A stretch of 64,000 bases of DNA, from positions 4,154,001 through 4,218,000 of the forward strand of contig NW_024037074.1 of the NCBI RefSeq assembly GCF_015706575.1, written 5' to 3'. Within the stretch, counting starts at the first letter, position 1. Every line of letters starts with the position of its first letter. This stretch comes from Patiria miniata (Eukaryota; Echinodermata; Asteroidea; Valvatida; Asterinidae). The translations under genes were made by a program, and so were the position numbers. Shown here piece by piece: positions 25,701 through 37,555 of the stretch. The notes below the pieces were generated by a model. That model saw nothing but the letters and a program-made list of their open reading frames with translations, made no database searches and had not been told where the DNA came from.

Positions 25701-28700
25701 CGGGCACCCGCAACTAATTGGTTGAACATTAAAAAAACACATGCCAAGACATTTTATCCCATTTCAGAGTTCTTGCTCGTAGAGTCGATTAAAGATAAAC
25801 TTGTCTTTGTTTTCTAAGCAAACAATCAACACCAATCAAGCATGTCTTTAAGAGCATGTTCTTCCACTCATTTAAAGAAAAAAAATGAATCACAAAAATT
25901 TACCAATGCTTTCAGAAGTTATGCATGTGTTACAAACGTAGCCCATTTTTATAGCTGTCCTTGAATGTCATTGGAAGCTATTGAGTTTAGTGAGAATCAT
26001 ATTACAGACAAACTTTAAAATGCCAACAAGACTTTAAAGGAAACATGCAGTGGAAATTCAGCTCATCTTGTTCTCTTGCACATTATGTGTTGCAACAATA
26101 CATACAAGATCGTAAAACTTGTTTTCGTTGGAAGTGACAAGAAAGTGGTAGTTTTTCAATTGTTAGCAAATCCTTTCATCAATACAATCGCATGTAAGGC
26201 CCCCCAAAAAGTCTCCGGTTTCTGGTATGGAGCTTGCGGTGACGCGGCTTTTTTTTTTTTTTACCCGACTTTTTTGCTTCAAATGTCGGCTGATGACTTC
26301 AAATGGTGCTCGACTAAACTGAGTACAAATAGGCCTATATGGGATTGGGAGTTCAGAGAGGCCACATAAAGCTTATTCTTTAAGTTAAAAATGTGCAGCA
26401 GCAGGATTCCAGTCAAACCAGTGAGTTTGGCGGTTTTGAGACATCATCTTTCATTGAAAAAAAAAACTTTTTCATTTTGCCGACGCGCATGGCTACAGCG
26501 ACGCACGCGCATACCATAAACCGGAGACTTTTTTTGTGGCCTAACCAACTGCAAATGAGATCAAAGAAAGTCGTCGCCTGAAATTCCCCTCGCAGTTTAG
26601 GTTTAACAATAATGCGAATGACTTATGTCCTTTTGGTTTGACAGCACTTGATTCACGATCCCGGTGGTGCAGCTAAAAATAAATGTTGTATAGGCTATTA
26701 AAGATTCAGAAACTGCTGAAATTTCCCTCGCAGTTTAGGTTTAACAATAATGCGAATGACTTATGTCCTTTTGGTTTGACAGCGCTTGATTCACGATCCC
26801 GGTGGTGCAGCTAAAAATAAATGTTGTATAGGCTATTAAAGATTCAGACAAACAATTTGTGAAATGGTTTACAGTTATGGTTACGAGAAAAAAAGGATGG
26901 CGTGCAGGGTTGAACTTGTGTAGGCTTAGGCCTATTCACACTACCTTAGTAACACGCAGGCGTTTATGGTAAACATACATGTTTATATATAAACACAGTG
27001 CATGTTACCAAGGTGGCCTGAATAGTAGGATGTATTTTTTAGAGATGTGTGATGGAAACACAAGACCGATTTTTTTTATGATAGGAACACACATTGCAAA
27101 TGTACTTTTTGAATTATGAAAATTTGTGTAAAAAAGGAGAAAGATTGCAAATTGCAAAGACTAAACAATTAATGAATTGGAGAAGTGCTGGCTATGCGCT
27201 GAAACATGTATTTTGATGGTCCTTCTGAGGGAAAATTATTTAATATACCAAGTGTTGCAGTTTGCTCTGAGTGCTGCACTTTTCTCTATATCGATTGTGA
27301 TTAAATGTATTCACACGTGTTCGTTTTAAGTTTTTTTCTGTTGTTTTAAAATATAAAATAATAATTATGTTACAGTTGTGTCAGTCAAACTTGATATTAT
27401 TGCCGAAATCAATGTAAATAAAATTGTCTCTTTAATTAGGCCTATATCTCGGGACAAGGCTTTCCATTGAATTTGTGTTTTCGTGATTTTCATTGTAATT
27501 GCAGGGAGTCAAAAAGGGAAGTCAGTTGCATTTTCTCCTTTTTTTTGGGGGGGGGGGGGGTGAAGTTTATAGTTAACATGTAAATTCAGTATGTGTTTGG
27601 TCATCCGTGGGCCATGGGGTACATCCGTGTCGAAGATTGGGGGTGGATATGACCCCAAATCCTCCACTTGTGGAAATTCGGGGGCGAAAGGGGGGAGGCT
27701 GGACACACCAGAGGACGTTAGGGGGCTCTGTTCATGGAATATATAGATTTTCCCAGCCAATTTCCTGAAATGTTCATTCACTTCCGAAAATCGGTCATTC
27801 ATTTTCATCTGAATTTGAGAATCGCTCTGAACACGCGTTTCATGCATTTTCGCTATCAGAGCATTCGATTTCATTTCCATTCAATCAATTAAGCACATTT
27901 CGTTTATGCTCATTCAGATTCGTTAACAAGACTTCCTTTTCGCTTTTAGAGGGCGATTTCAAAAATAAGTCATTTTATTTCACTTTTAGTTTCATGTTAT
28001 GTGATGCAATCTGCTAAGTTTGAATGAGAAAAACGCACTTTATATTGCACATTCACGAAATTGTACTCCAGAACTCTGCGCGAAAAGGTATGCTCGCGTA
28101 AATGAATGCACAGGTAACGTAATTGGCCGTCTGTTTCTCAAAACCGAATGCACGGACAATGAAAACGATTGAACTTTCGTTGAATTGAAATGGGATTAAA
28201 GACGTGCATTCAAATTCAGACGAAAATGAATGACCAATTTTCAGAAGTGAATGAACATTTTAGGAAATTGGCCGGGAAAACCTATTATGGGCGCTATTTT
28301 GCTTATGTCGCACAAGGAACTCCTTGTCAAAAGTGCATATGAACAGTACAAACATAACTCCTTCAAAGTTACCCCCCAAAAAAGCTTTGAAAAAACTAGT
28401 GGCGACTGCTAGTGTCCAAACAAGCTGTTTAACATGATAAACAAGTAAAAAGTGGAACTTACTGCAAGAAAATAAAGAAAAGTTTGATATATATTTGTAC
28501 ACAAAGCTGTAGAGACACTTTTGTTCTGCTTTGAATGACATCACGCTTTGGCTCATGAATATGGAACTGTTCAATAGCATAAAAATTGAAATGTTGAAAT
28601 TTCTCCCTTTTACTACTACAAAAGAAGGTTGAAAGTCATAGTAACATGGCAAGAAAGCTGTTTTTTTTTATCTATTTAAGTAATACAAATTTTTTTGCAG

Positions 28701-31700
28701 GTTCCCTTTAATAATTGAACTCAAGACAGAAACCACTGTCAGAATGTGTGCTTTCAGTATATAAGAAACAAGTTAGCTCTTTTTTTTTTTAAATATTGAT
28801 GGTGATTTTTGTATCCTTTCCCATGCTCTCGTTCATTCAGTGGAGGTGGGAAAGTCCATTTTTCATTGTACTCAATGGGTGTTCAGTTTGCATCACGTGA
28901 TGAGTGGTAAACAAGTTTGTGATCGTTTTATTGAAATAGACATAACTTAGGATTAGACTGTGCAATTTAAGTGAAATATTCACACTTAAAATCCCATAAG
29001 ATGTACTTCGTCCCATAAAAAAGGGCGGCAGTTGCTTCCCAAAAGTGGAGGACATACCTATTACGGCATGGAGCGGGCCCCGAATTTTTGTTTGGATTCT
29101 AGATGGTTGCTCTGTGGTGCGATCTGAGTCAATTTCTGAGCACTCAAACCACTTTTGTGAGCAAAAGATAATGTTTTAAACATCATTTTTTGAGTTTGGA
29201 GTCATTGATCAGCTACTATAGAATCATTATGTAGCTACAATTTTTATTCGGGGATAGAAAAGTGTGTGTGTGGGGGGGGGGGGGGGGGCAACGATATGAC
29301 ATCCGCCACTTAAAAAAAAGTGGGGGGGGGAGGACTTGTCTCCCACCGATTGACGCCCATGAAAATGGAACGCGCCAAATATTTTGAACACATTTTTCAA
29401 ATTCGTTCACTTTCTTTTTAACTCATCCTATAGTTGGTTCAACCGGTCACGGAAGATGAACCGGCACGTCGATTCAGTTCGTAGATCCAAAATACATGCC
29501 AAGAGTGCCGCCATTGTGACAATCGAGATGATCCACGCAAGTTGTGGTGTGCTTGCGGGACGTCTGGATGTCCCGCAAATGTACGGGTGGTTTACGGGCA
29601 CACGCAGATTTAAGGGGGCTTCGTGAATAACGCGCAAGTGCTTAAGTGAGGGTTGCGGGGAAGTTGCGCGCCCGCAAGCATTTACGGGTGCTTTGTGAAT
29701 AAGGACCCAGACGTCCCGCAAGCACACCACAACTTGCGTGGATCATCTCGATTGTCACAATGGCGGCACTCTTGGCATGTATTTTGGATCTACGAACTGA
29801 ATCGACGTGCCGGTTCATCTTCCGTGACCGGTTGAACCAACTATAGGATGAGTTAAAAAGAAAGTGAACGAATTTGAAAAATGTGTTCAAAATATTTGGC
29901 GCGTTCCATTTTCATGGGCGTCAATCGGTGGGAGACAAGTCCTCCCCCCCCCCACTTTTTTTTAAGTGGCGGATGTCATATCGTTGCCCCCCCCCCCCCC
30001 ACACACACACTTTTCTATCCCCGAATAAAAATTGTAGCAACATAATGATTCTATAGTAGCTGATCAATGACTCCAAACTCAAAAAATGATGTTTAAAACA
30101 TTATCTTTTGCTCACAAAAGTGGTTTGAGTGCTCAGAAATTGACTCAGATCGCACCACAGAGCAACCATCTAGAATCCAAACAAAAATTCGGGGCCCGCT
30201 CCATGCCGTAATAGGTATGTCCTCCACTTTTGGGAAGCAACTGCCGCCCTTTTTTATGGGACGAAGTACATCTTATGGGATTTTAAGTGTGAATATTTCA
30301 CTTAAATTGCACAGTCTAATCCTAAGTTATGTCTATTTCAATAAAACGATCACAAACTTGTTTACCACTCATCACGTGATGCAAACTGAACACCCATTGA
30401 GTACAATGAAACGTGGACTTTCCCACCTCCACTGAATGAACGAGAGCATGGGAAAGGATACAAACATCACCATCAATATTTAAAAAAAAAAAGAGCTAAC
30501 TTGTTTCTTATATACTGAAAGCACACATTCTGACAGTGGTTTCTGTCTTGAGTTCAATTATTAAAGGGAACCTGCAAAAAAATTTGTATTACTTAAATAG
30601 ATAAAAAAAAAACAGCTTTCTTGCCATGTTACTATGACTTTCAACCTTCTTTTGTAGTAGTAAAAGGGAGAAATTTCAACATTTCAATTTTTATGCTATT
30701 GAACAGTTCCATATTCATGAGCCAAAGCGTGATGTCATTCAAAGCAGAACAAAAGTGTCTCTACAGCTTTGTGTACAAATATATATCAAACTTTTCTTTA
30801 TTTTCTTGCAGTAAGTTCCACTTTTTACTTGTTTATCATGTTAAACAGCTTGTTTGGACACTAGCAGTCGCCACTAGTTTTTTCAAAGCTTTTTTGGGGG
30901 GTAACTTTGAAGGAGTTATGTTTGTACTGTTCATATGCACTTTTGACAAGGAGTTCCTTGTGCGACATAAGCAAAATAGCGCCCATAATAGGTTTTCCCG
31001 GCCAATTTCCTAAAATGTTCATTCACTTCTGAAAATCGGTCATTCATTTTCGTCTGAATTTGAATGCACGTCTTTAATCCCATTTCAATTCAACGAAAGT
31101 TCAATCGTTTTCATTGTCCGTGCATTCGGTTTTGAGAAACAGACGGCCAATTACGTTACCTGTGCATTCATTTACGCGAGCATACCTTTTCGCGCAGAGT
31201 TCTGGAATACAATTTCGTGAATGTGCAATATAAAGTGCGTTTTTCTCATTCAAACTTAGCAGATTGCATCACATAACATGAAACTAAAAGTGAAATAAAA
31301 TGACTTATTTTTGAAATCGCCCTCTAAAAGCGAAAAGGAAGTCTTGTATTAAACGAATCTGAATGAGCATAAACGAAATGTGCTTAATTGATTGAATGGA
31401 AATGAAATCGAATGCTCTGATAGCGAAAATGCATGAAACGCGTGTTCAGAGCGATTCTCAAATTCAGATGAAAATGAATGACCGATTTTCGGAAGTGAAT
31501 GAACATTTCAGGAAATTGGCTGGGAAAATCTATATATTCCATGAACAGAGCCCCCTAACGTCCTCTGGTGTGTCCAGCCTCCCCCCTTTCGCCCCCGAAT
31601 TTCCACAAGTGGAGGATTTGGGGTCATATCCACCCCCAATCTTCGACACGGATGTACCCCATGGCCCACGGATGACCAAACACATACTGAATTTACATGT

Positions 31701-34700
31701 TAACTATAAACTTCATCCCCCCCCCCAAAAAAAAAGGAGAAAATGCAACTGACTTCCCTTTTTGACTCCCTGCAATTACAATGAAAATCACGAAAACACA
31801 AATTCAATGGAAAGCCTTGTCCCGAGATATAGGCCTAATTAAAGAGACAATTTTATTTACATTGATTTCGGCAATAATATCAAGTTTGACTGACACAACT
31901 GTAACATAATTATTATTTTATATTTTAAAACAACAGAAAAAAACTTAAAACGAACACGTGTGAATACATTTAATCACAATCGATATAGAGAAAAGTGCAG
32001 CACTCAGAGCAAACTGCAACACTTGGTATATTAAATAATTTTCCCTCAGAAGGACCATCAAAATACATGTTTCAGCGCATAGCCAGCACTTCTCCAATTC
32101 ATTAATTGTTTAGTCTTTGCAATTTGCAATCTTTCTCCATTTTTACACAAATTTTCATAATTCAAAAAGTACATTTGCAATGTGTGTTCCTATCATAAAA
32201 AAAATCGGTCTTGTGTTTCCATCACACATCTCTAAAAAATACATCCTACTATTCAGGCCACCTTGGTAACATGCACTGTGTTTATATATAAACATGTATG
32301 TTTACCATAAACGCCTGCGTGTTACTAAGGTAGTGTGAATAGGCCTAAGCCTACACAAGTTCAACCCTGCACGCCATCCTTTTTTTTCTCGTAACCATAA
32401 CTGTAAACCATTTCACAAATTGTTTGTCTGAATCTTTAATAGCCTATACAACATTTATTTTTAGCTGCACCACCGGGATCGTGAATCAAGCGCTGTCAAA
32501 CCAAAAGGACATAAGTCATTCGCATTATTGTTAAACCTAAACTGCGAGGGGAATTTCAGGCGACGACTTTCTTTGATCTCATTTGCAGTTGGTTAGGCCA
32601 CAAAAAAGTCTCCGGTTTATGGTATGCGCGTGCGTCGCTGTAGCCATGCGCGTCGGCAAAATGAAAAAGGTTTTTTTTTCAATGAAAGATGATGTCTCAA
32701 AACCGCCAAACTCACTGGTTTGACTGGAATCCTGCTGCTGCACATTTTTAACTTAAAGAATAAGCTTTATGTGGCCTCTCTGAACTCCCAATCCCATATA
32801 GGCCTATTTGTACTCAGTTTAGTCGAGCACCATTTGAAGTCATCAGCCGACATTTGAAGCAAAAAAGTCGGGTAAAAAAAAAAAAAAAGCCGCGTCACCG
32901 CAAGCTCCATACCAGAAACCGGAGACTTTTTGGGGGCCTTACATGCGATTGTATTGATGAAAGGATTTGCTAACAATTGAAAAACTACCACTTTCTTGTC
33001 ACTTCCAACGAAAACAAGTTTTACGATCTTGTATGTTTTGTTGCAACACATAATGTGCAAGAGAACAAGATGAGCTGAATTTCCACTGCATGTTTCCTTT
33101 AAAGTCTTGTTGGCATTTTAAAGTTTGTCTGTAATATGATTCTCACTAAACTCAATAGCTTCCAATGACATTCAAGGACAGCTATAAAAATGGGCTACGT
33201 TTGTAACACATGCATAACTTCTGAAAGCATTGGTAAATTTTTGTGATTCATTTTTTTTCTTTAAATGAGTGGAAGAACATGCTCTTAAAGACATGCTTGA
33301 TTGGTGTTGATTGTTTGCTTAGAAAACAAAGACAAGTTAATCTTTAATCGACTCTACGAGCAAGAACTCTGAAATGGGATAAAATGTCTTGGCATGTGTT
33401 TTTTTAATGTTCAACCAATTAGTTGCGGGTGCCCGCAACATGCGGGTCCACTAAGGGAACTCTAAGGATGCTTCGTGAATACCACTTAACGCAAGTCTTA
33501 CGTGCCCTTAACATCCACTTACGGGTCCCCGCAACGCAAACATTTACGGGTGCTTTGTGAATAAGCACCCAGAGCTTTAGTACAAAATGCACTCTGTGGA
33601 CTTGCCTTAATTGGTTAGACGCTTTAGTGAGTGTCAGTTCGTGAAAACAAAAATTGACGTGTTTTGGGAGAGTGCGCGCACACACTGCGCATGCGTGCGC
33701 GCACTCTCCAAAAACACGTCAATTTTCGTTTTCACGAACTGACACTCCGTAACGCTATTGCATGCGCGTACTCTCCGAAAACACGTACATTTTTGTTTTC
33801 ACGAACTGACACCCTGTGCAGTGTCACTTCGTGGTAACATAAAACACCAGAATTGACCAATTTGTTGAAAATTCATTAGTAAAATTTGCTTATTTTAAAT
33901 GATTTCAGCAATTTTAACTTCGTCATGTTAAACTTCACGATACAAACTGCTAATATCGGCAAAAAAAGAAAATTTGAGTTTTAATTTTTTTTGTACACAT
34001 GTGATGCAGAGGGTGTCGGCTCGTGGTGTCGGTGACGAAATACTGAATAAATATTGGGGAATGTAAATCGTGATTTGGCCGGCGTAGGCAATTTTGGACC
34101 AATTTACTGGCCTGCACCTACAATCCTGGCCAAATCTCGCTGGGCCCCCACCATCCCCCCCGGCCCCCGATCAATGTTGTCTCTCGCGGTGTGTGCTCCA
34201 TCAGCTGGGAACAACATTGACCGGAGGAGCGGGCGGTGGGTGACCGTGGCAGGCTCAAGAAGTGTCCCAACTTTTTTGGCCGGGATTGTAGGTCCCGCTG
34301 GCCTCGAATTCGAATAAAAGCGGGACACCCCTAATTCAAAAGTTGAAATTAATTAATTGCTTACTTATCGTTGGCTAATTTTTTTCGTGTGATATCTCAT
34401 TGGAAAGCTCATTACTAATGTACTTTTTGCTAGAAAATTATCAACTCATTTTGAAAATCTATTTTTCGGGGTGCCACACCCAAAAAGCACGTATACACCA
34501 ACTTTAAAGATAACAACGACATTTATCACAGACATTGAATGAAGAAAAGAACCGGTTGAAGTGTCAAAGCATTGAACATTTGAAACTAAACCGAACAAAA
34601 CTATTATTTTTTTTACTAAATAAACCTTGGAAATGCAAGTTTTATACTTTTTCGCGGAAAAATCCACAACCACCAAACGTGACCATCTTACGGCCCACTT

Positions 34701-36140
34701 TAAAAACGGTGTGTAAGCAATGAAGATCGTTACAATACCTAAGTTTCATTTTTATAAATGCAAATACGATGCAACAAAACCAGAAGTTAAGCAAACGGAT
34801 TTGAGAAATGTTGGCAGTGGGTGTTCTCTCCTCTACAATGAAAACTTAAACTTATTTTAATGTGTGTAAAGCCTATCAGGCTTATCAAAGATCGAATCCA
34901 AATGTATTTACACCAAGCATTCGATAGGCCAACGGGGTTGTGCGAATGAGGAAAAAGAATTCTTCAACAGGTCGACCAAAAAAAATGCAACCCTGAAACG
35001 TGTGCCTTTTTGTGATGTGTGATGTTTTGAGTATCAGATTAAAGCTGGGAATTTTGTATTTCAAATACAAAAAAAAAAAATTCATGAAAACAGCACTTTT
35101 GGGTTGCTGAGAAAAAAATGTCAATTATATAAAAGAAGTCAGTTTTCATCCATTCCAAAAGTGCTTCAAACAGTGAAACATGGTACTGTAAGCCCACTGT
35201 GCAATTGTCTTTCATTGTGCAGTTTCTTTAATATTTCGACATATTTATGATGCTGAAAAGGTTTAAAATACGACTAAAAAGGATAAGCTACCTGTTCAGG
35301 TGGAAAATAAAAGGTATTTTCATCAAATTAATATGTACTCTTGTCATTATGTGCCGTGTTGTTTGTACGGATTAGGACACAATGCGCTACATGGATTTCA
35401 TGCGCATAGCTATAGGTACAGTGTAAATCTCTTAACTGTGGTAATGCCATTGGAACGGATGAAAAAAAATCACTTCTTTGACATAATTGGCATTTTCTCA
35501 GCAACCCACTGTGCTGCTTTCATGATTTTTTTTGTTACCGTTTGTGAAAGAAAAAGCTCTCAGCTTTAATCTGATATTGTTACGATCCAAAAAATCTCCA
35601 AACTATCTGTGAATGGAAATTATTCAAAAAGCCCAAATTTTAAAAGAAATCAAATCTGCCCGTATACTATGTGTATAGGTCTGTCCTATTTTACAAAAAT
35701 TACTGTTCTCTAAGTCTCTAGAAACTTCTTACAATTACGTGAGTTTCCAAATATAATCTTACACAGCTCTAGAAACTCTGGAGAAAGTTCGATTCATTGA
35801 TAACGTCCGCCTATTGGGGTCAAACGCGGCACACACTCGGAAGCGAACAATGGATGTGTTTGAGGTGATGTAGAAATTGGGTGAGAAATGTTACGTCTAT
35901 ACGTTTTGGTATTAGTGGTGTATCCAAACAAAACAAAATCACCGATCACGTTTTTGAAAAAAGGCAAATGTTTCAGGGTTGCATTTTTCTCTCGGGGGGG
36001 GGGGGGGGGGGCGCATAACCCTGTATGTCGGAACCGTAGGGAACATGGAACATTGAACAAATTAACTTACCGTCTCTTTCTGCGAAACTCAAGGCACATC
36101 CAACGACCATCAGGAGAACCAGGCACATGTAAAACTTCAT
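22800..36140 (-). CDS. Small secreted cysteine-rich peptide, four exons
   Basis: Assembled by eye on the minus strand from exons 36071-36140, 24403-24462, 23007-23102 and 22800-22831. Exon 1 starts at the ATG at 36140 and encodes a hydrophobic signal peptide of about 20 residues (MKFYMCLVLLMVVGCALSFA), ending at a GTAAGT donor in phase 1. Exon 2 (60 bp, acceptor gcag, donor GTAAGT) encodes an acidic propeptide-like segment. Exon 3 (96 bp, acceptor tgtttcag, donor GTAAAG) encodes four cysteines spaced C-x5-C-x6-C-x4-C and contains YCIHGEC, which resembles the B-loop of EGFR ligands such as HB-EGF. Exon 4 is short and ends in TGA. All introns are phase 1, typical of secreted-module genes, and the sum is about 85 residues. 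I recognise no named family. It could be an EGF-like ligand, a host-defence peptide or another secreted disulphide peptide. A 3' splice-like site just before the ATG (AG at 36151-36152) suggests an upstream non-coding exon. Exons 1-3 are moderately secure; exon 4 is less so. Confidence 0.5.
24142..24385. mobile_element. hAT-like MITE with CATGGGYGTCGC ends
   Basis: It begins CATGGGTGTCGCGAGG and ends CTGGCGACACCCATG, with a purine-rich poly-A/poly-G interior. It is the same family as the copy at 40757-41035, which has a clear 8 bp target duplication. It ends only 11 bp from the 5' splice site of exon 2 of the cysteine-rich peptide gene. Confidence 0.65.
24463..25563. other. Distal part of cysteine-rich gene intron 1
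   Basis: This is intron between exon 2 and the palindrome. It is G/C-tract-rich (long poly-G runs at about 24590-24630, poly-C at about 24735-24750), with a possible MITE end (gtggctacgccactg) near 24755. I see no exon. Confidence 0.4.
26198..26541. mobile_element. PIF/Harbinger-like MITE with TAA target duplication
   Basis: The ends are inverted repeats (GGCCnnnnAAAAAGTCTCCGGTTT) of about 30 bp, flanked on both sides by TAA (26195-26197 and 26542-26544). A 3 bp TWA-type duplication with G-rich ends is characteristic of the PIF/Harbinger superfamily. There is no transposase. A mirrored copy lies in the right arm at 32596-32938. Confidence 0.65.
26579..26850. repeat. 138 bp tandem duplication, left arm only
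   Basis: A segment beginning at tgaaattcccctcgcagttt and ending ...gctattaaagattcaga occurs twice with a period of 138 bp. The right arm has it once (about 32440-32570). This accounts for the offset between the inner and outer symmetry centres of the palindrome. Confidence 0.9.
27743..28291. mobile_element. MITE with ~75 bp inverted ends, nested in the palindrome arm
   Basis: The left end (ATTTTCCCAGCCAATTTCCT onward) is mirrored at 28209-28291. Both ends carry AATGTTCATTCACTT and CATTCATTTTC blocks and are flanked by TA. A second copy sits at about 31003-31545 as part of the right arm. The open frames across it are repeat-derived. Confidence 0.55.
29568..29706. repeat. 139 bp palindrome loop, diverged copy of the outer terminus
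   Basis: The loop ends in catttacgggtgctttgtga, as does the right outer end (33540-33570), and shares GCTTCGTGAATA and CCCGCAA motifs with the 150 bp terminal units at 25564-25716 and 33420-33573. The same terminal unit therefore occurs three times: at both outer ends and, diverged, at the centre. Confidence 0.7.
29707..33573. repeat. Right arm of ~8 kb palindrome
   Basis: This is the inverted partner of 25564-29567, from CCAGACGTCCCGC at the loop to ...AATAAGCACCCAG at the outer edge. Small differences from the left arm (for example aagcatcctt against aagcaccctt, and a single rather than doubled 138 bp segment) show that the arms have diverged slightly after the duplication. Confidence 0.95.
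32596..32938. mobile_element. PIF/Harbinger-like MITE, right-arm copy
   Basis: This is the inverted duplicate of the 26198-26541 element, flanked by TTA on each side. It was presumably copied with the palindrome arm and not inserted independently. Confidence 0.65.
33629..34042. mobile_element. Related TCGTGAAAAC MITE cluster at the palindrome edge
   Basis: A palindrome at 33629-33747 (GAGTGTCAGTTCGTGAAAAC mirrored at its right end) is followed by further CACGAACTGACAC and GTCACTTCGTGG blocks. At 34015-34042 there is an end resembling the 56467-56995 element (TCGTGGTGTCGGTGACGA). It starts about 55 bp outside the 8 kb palindrome. Confidence 0.5.
35026..35585. mobile_element. MITE-like inverted repeat, arms ~140 bp
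   Basis: The left arm (35026-35160) and right arm (35440-35585) are imperfect reverse complements, sharing TATCAGATTAAAGCT, TTGCTGAGAAAAnAATG and CATCCnTTCCAA blocks. Open frames on either strand here follow the repeat and are not convincing genes. It lies in intron 1 of the cysteine-rich gene. Confidence 0.5.
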
Positions 36141-36497
36141 TCTGGCTAATCTAGAAAGTGAAGGAAACAAGGACAGAGAGTATAAGAGACGCGTGGTTGT
36201 ATCGCCATGTTAAGTGCACAAGTGTGAACCTTTAGCATACAATTGGGTCATTCGTTTCCCCCTCTCCTCCCCAAGATTAATATGGCTGTTGTGCAGTTTG
36301 TACTTATCATGAAATCGCTCAGATGCAGTAAAAGTATGCACAACGCGTTTATCACGGTCGTTTTATACAGGTAAGTCATATTAACGTACACCCGTGATAG
36401 ATTATCGTTAATTATGAACCAATTTAATAACCAGGACATTTTTTACCCAAGCTACTGACATTATCATATCTTGCCACGTTAATCTAAAGCTAGCGTG

Positions 36498-37178
36498 TGG
36501 CTGGAAATACCCCTGCATATTTTTTTGCAAATCGTTCACTACAGCCCCCATAAATATATCGTATAGAATTAATGAAAGGGCTCATGCTGAAGCGAGAGAC
36601 TGACACACAATGGGGGTATTTCCAAGTAGCTGCAGGTACTGGTACAAAGTTGTACCTAATTCAAATGAGGACAATGGGAACCTAGACTTTTGGCGCTGCA
36701 TTGAGTGTGCCTGTTGAACCTTTTTCAAACAAAATGTCTGCGGCTTTGGTTTACGTGCGCCTGGAAATCCACATGCACATTGTGTGCAAATCGCTCCGCT
36801 CATGTTGCAGCGTACGCTTAGGGTATACGCGGGGGTATTTCCAAGTAGTCAGGCACTGGTAGAGAGTGGGACCTAATTCGAATGAGGACAATATGGGAAC
36901 CTAGACATTGGCGCAGCTATTACATGTGCCTAGAAATCCCCTGCTTTTGTCTGGAACCCGATGTTCAAACAAATATCCGCGGCTGTGGTTACAATGGAGC
37001 TATAGAAACAACCTGGCCCAGTCATTGTACATTTCCGAGTAACCAGGTACTGGAAATACCCCTGCACATTTTATGCAAATCGCTCGCTACAGCCCCATAC
37101 ATATATCATATAGGAATGAACGCGCTCATGTTGCAGCGCACGCTTCATACATGTAGGTTACTATGGGGTATTTCCAAG
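36498..37178. mobile_element. Cluster of MITEs with CTTGGAAATACCCC inverted ends
   Basis: Within tandem unit 1, segments beginning CTGGAAATACCCC or a variant (about 36498, 36761, 37049) each end with GGGGTATTTCCAAG (about 36605, 36833, 37164). The full copies are about 120-130 bp with 13-14 bp inverted ends and an internal ATGCAAAT-type octamer. The middle copy is shortened. The cluster is repeated in units 2 and 3. Confidence 0.6.
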
Positions 37179-37483
37179 TAGACAGGAATGGTACAAAGTG
37201 GGACCTTCTTCGAATGAAGACAGTTATGGGAATCTAGACATTGGCGCAGCTATTGGGCCGTGTACCTGGAAATCCCCTGTTTTTGTATCGAGCCTGCGCA
37301 GACAAAACTTCAGCGTCTCTAATTATACATATCGAGGTATGGAAACATGCCCCAGACACTACAATTGAAACGGCGATAACATGTCAGAGACTCGATTTAA
37401 TTTTAACAGCAATGTGACTCAACTTCCCTCGACTTGACACTTGTACCCTCATGGGTCAACTTATGGTGAATAACTTATTAAGA

Positions 37484-37555
37484 TCAATGCATATTTGCGA
37501 AACTCAAGGCACATCCAACGACCATCAGGAGAACCAGGCACATGTAAAACTTCAT
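37484..37555 (-). pseudogene. Truncated signal-peptide exon, second tandem copy
   Basis: This is an identical copy of the first 20 codons of the cysteine-rich peptide gene, from the ATG at 37555. At the tandem-unit junction (37496) it loses the last codons and the splice donor of the exon. It then reads Asn-Met-His and stops, so it could only give a 23-residue signal-peptide-like product. The upstream 3' splice-like site is retained. Confidence 0.7.

Larger units (their letters stand above)
25564..29567. repeat. Left arm of ~8 kb palindrome
   Basis: The arm is the reverse complement of 29707-33573 with only scattered substitutions. It differs by one extra tandem copy of a 138 bp segment (26579-26850), so it is a little longer than the right arm. 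It starts at CTGGGTGCTTATTCACAAAG and runs inward to ...GCGGGACGTCTGG. The arms contain no transposase or other recognisable protein; open frames in them are mirrored in both arms and look non-coding. The arm lies in intron 1 of the cysteine-rich peptide gene. Confidence 0.95.

Noticed and set aside
28260..31013. Identical 130-residue frames at 28260-28652 (-) and 30621-31013 (+)
   Set aside because: They are mirror images from the palindrome arms, lack any protein motif and run across repeat boundaries; duplication alone explains their identity.
35026..35124. Acceptor ttttttctcag followed by a KCC-containing frame, as exon 2 of the cysteine-rich gene
   Set aside because: The same sequence is mirrored at about 35500, so it is an arm of an inverted-repeat element. 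Exons at 24403 and 23007 fit phase and composition better.
36173..36188. TATAAGAG as a TATA box for the cysteine-rich gene
   Set aside because: It reads as TATA only on the plus strand, while the gene is on the minus strand.
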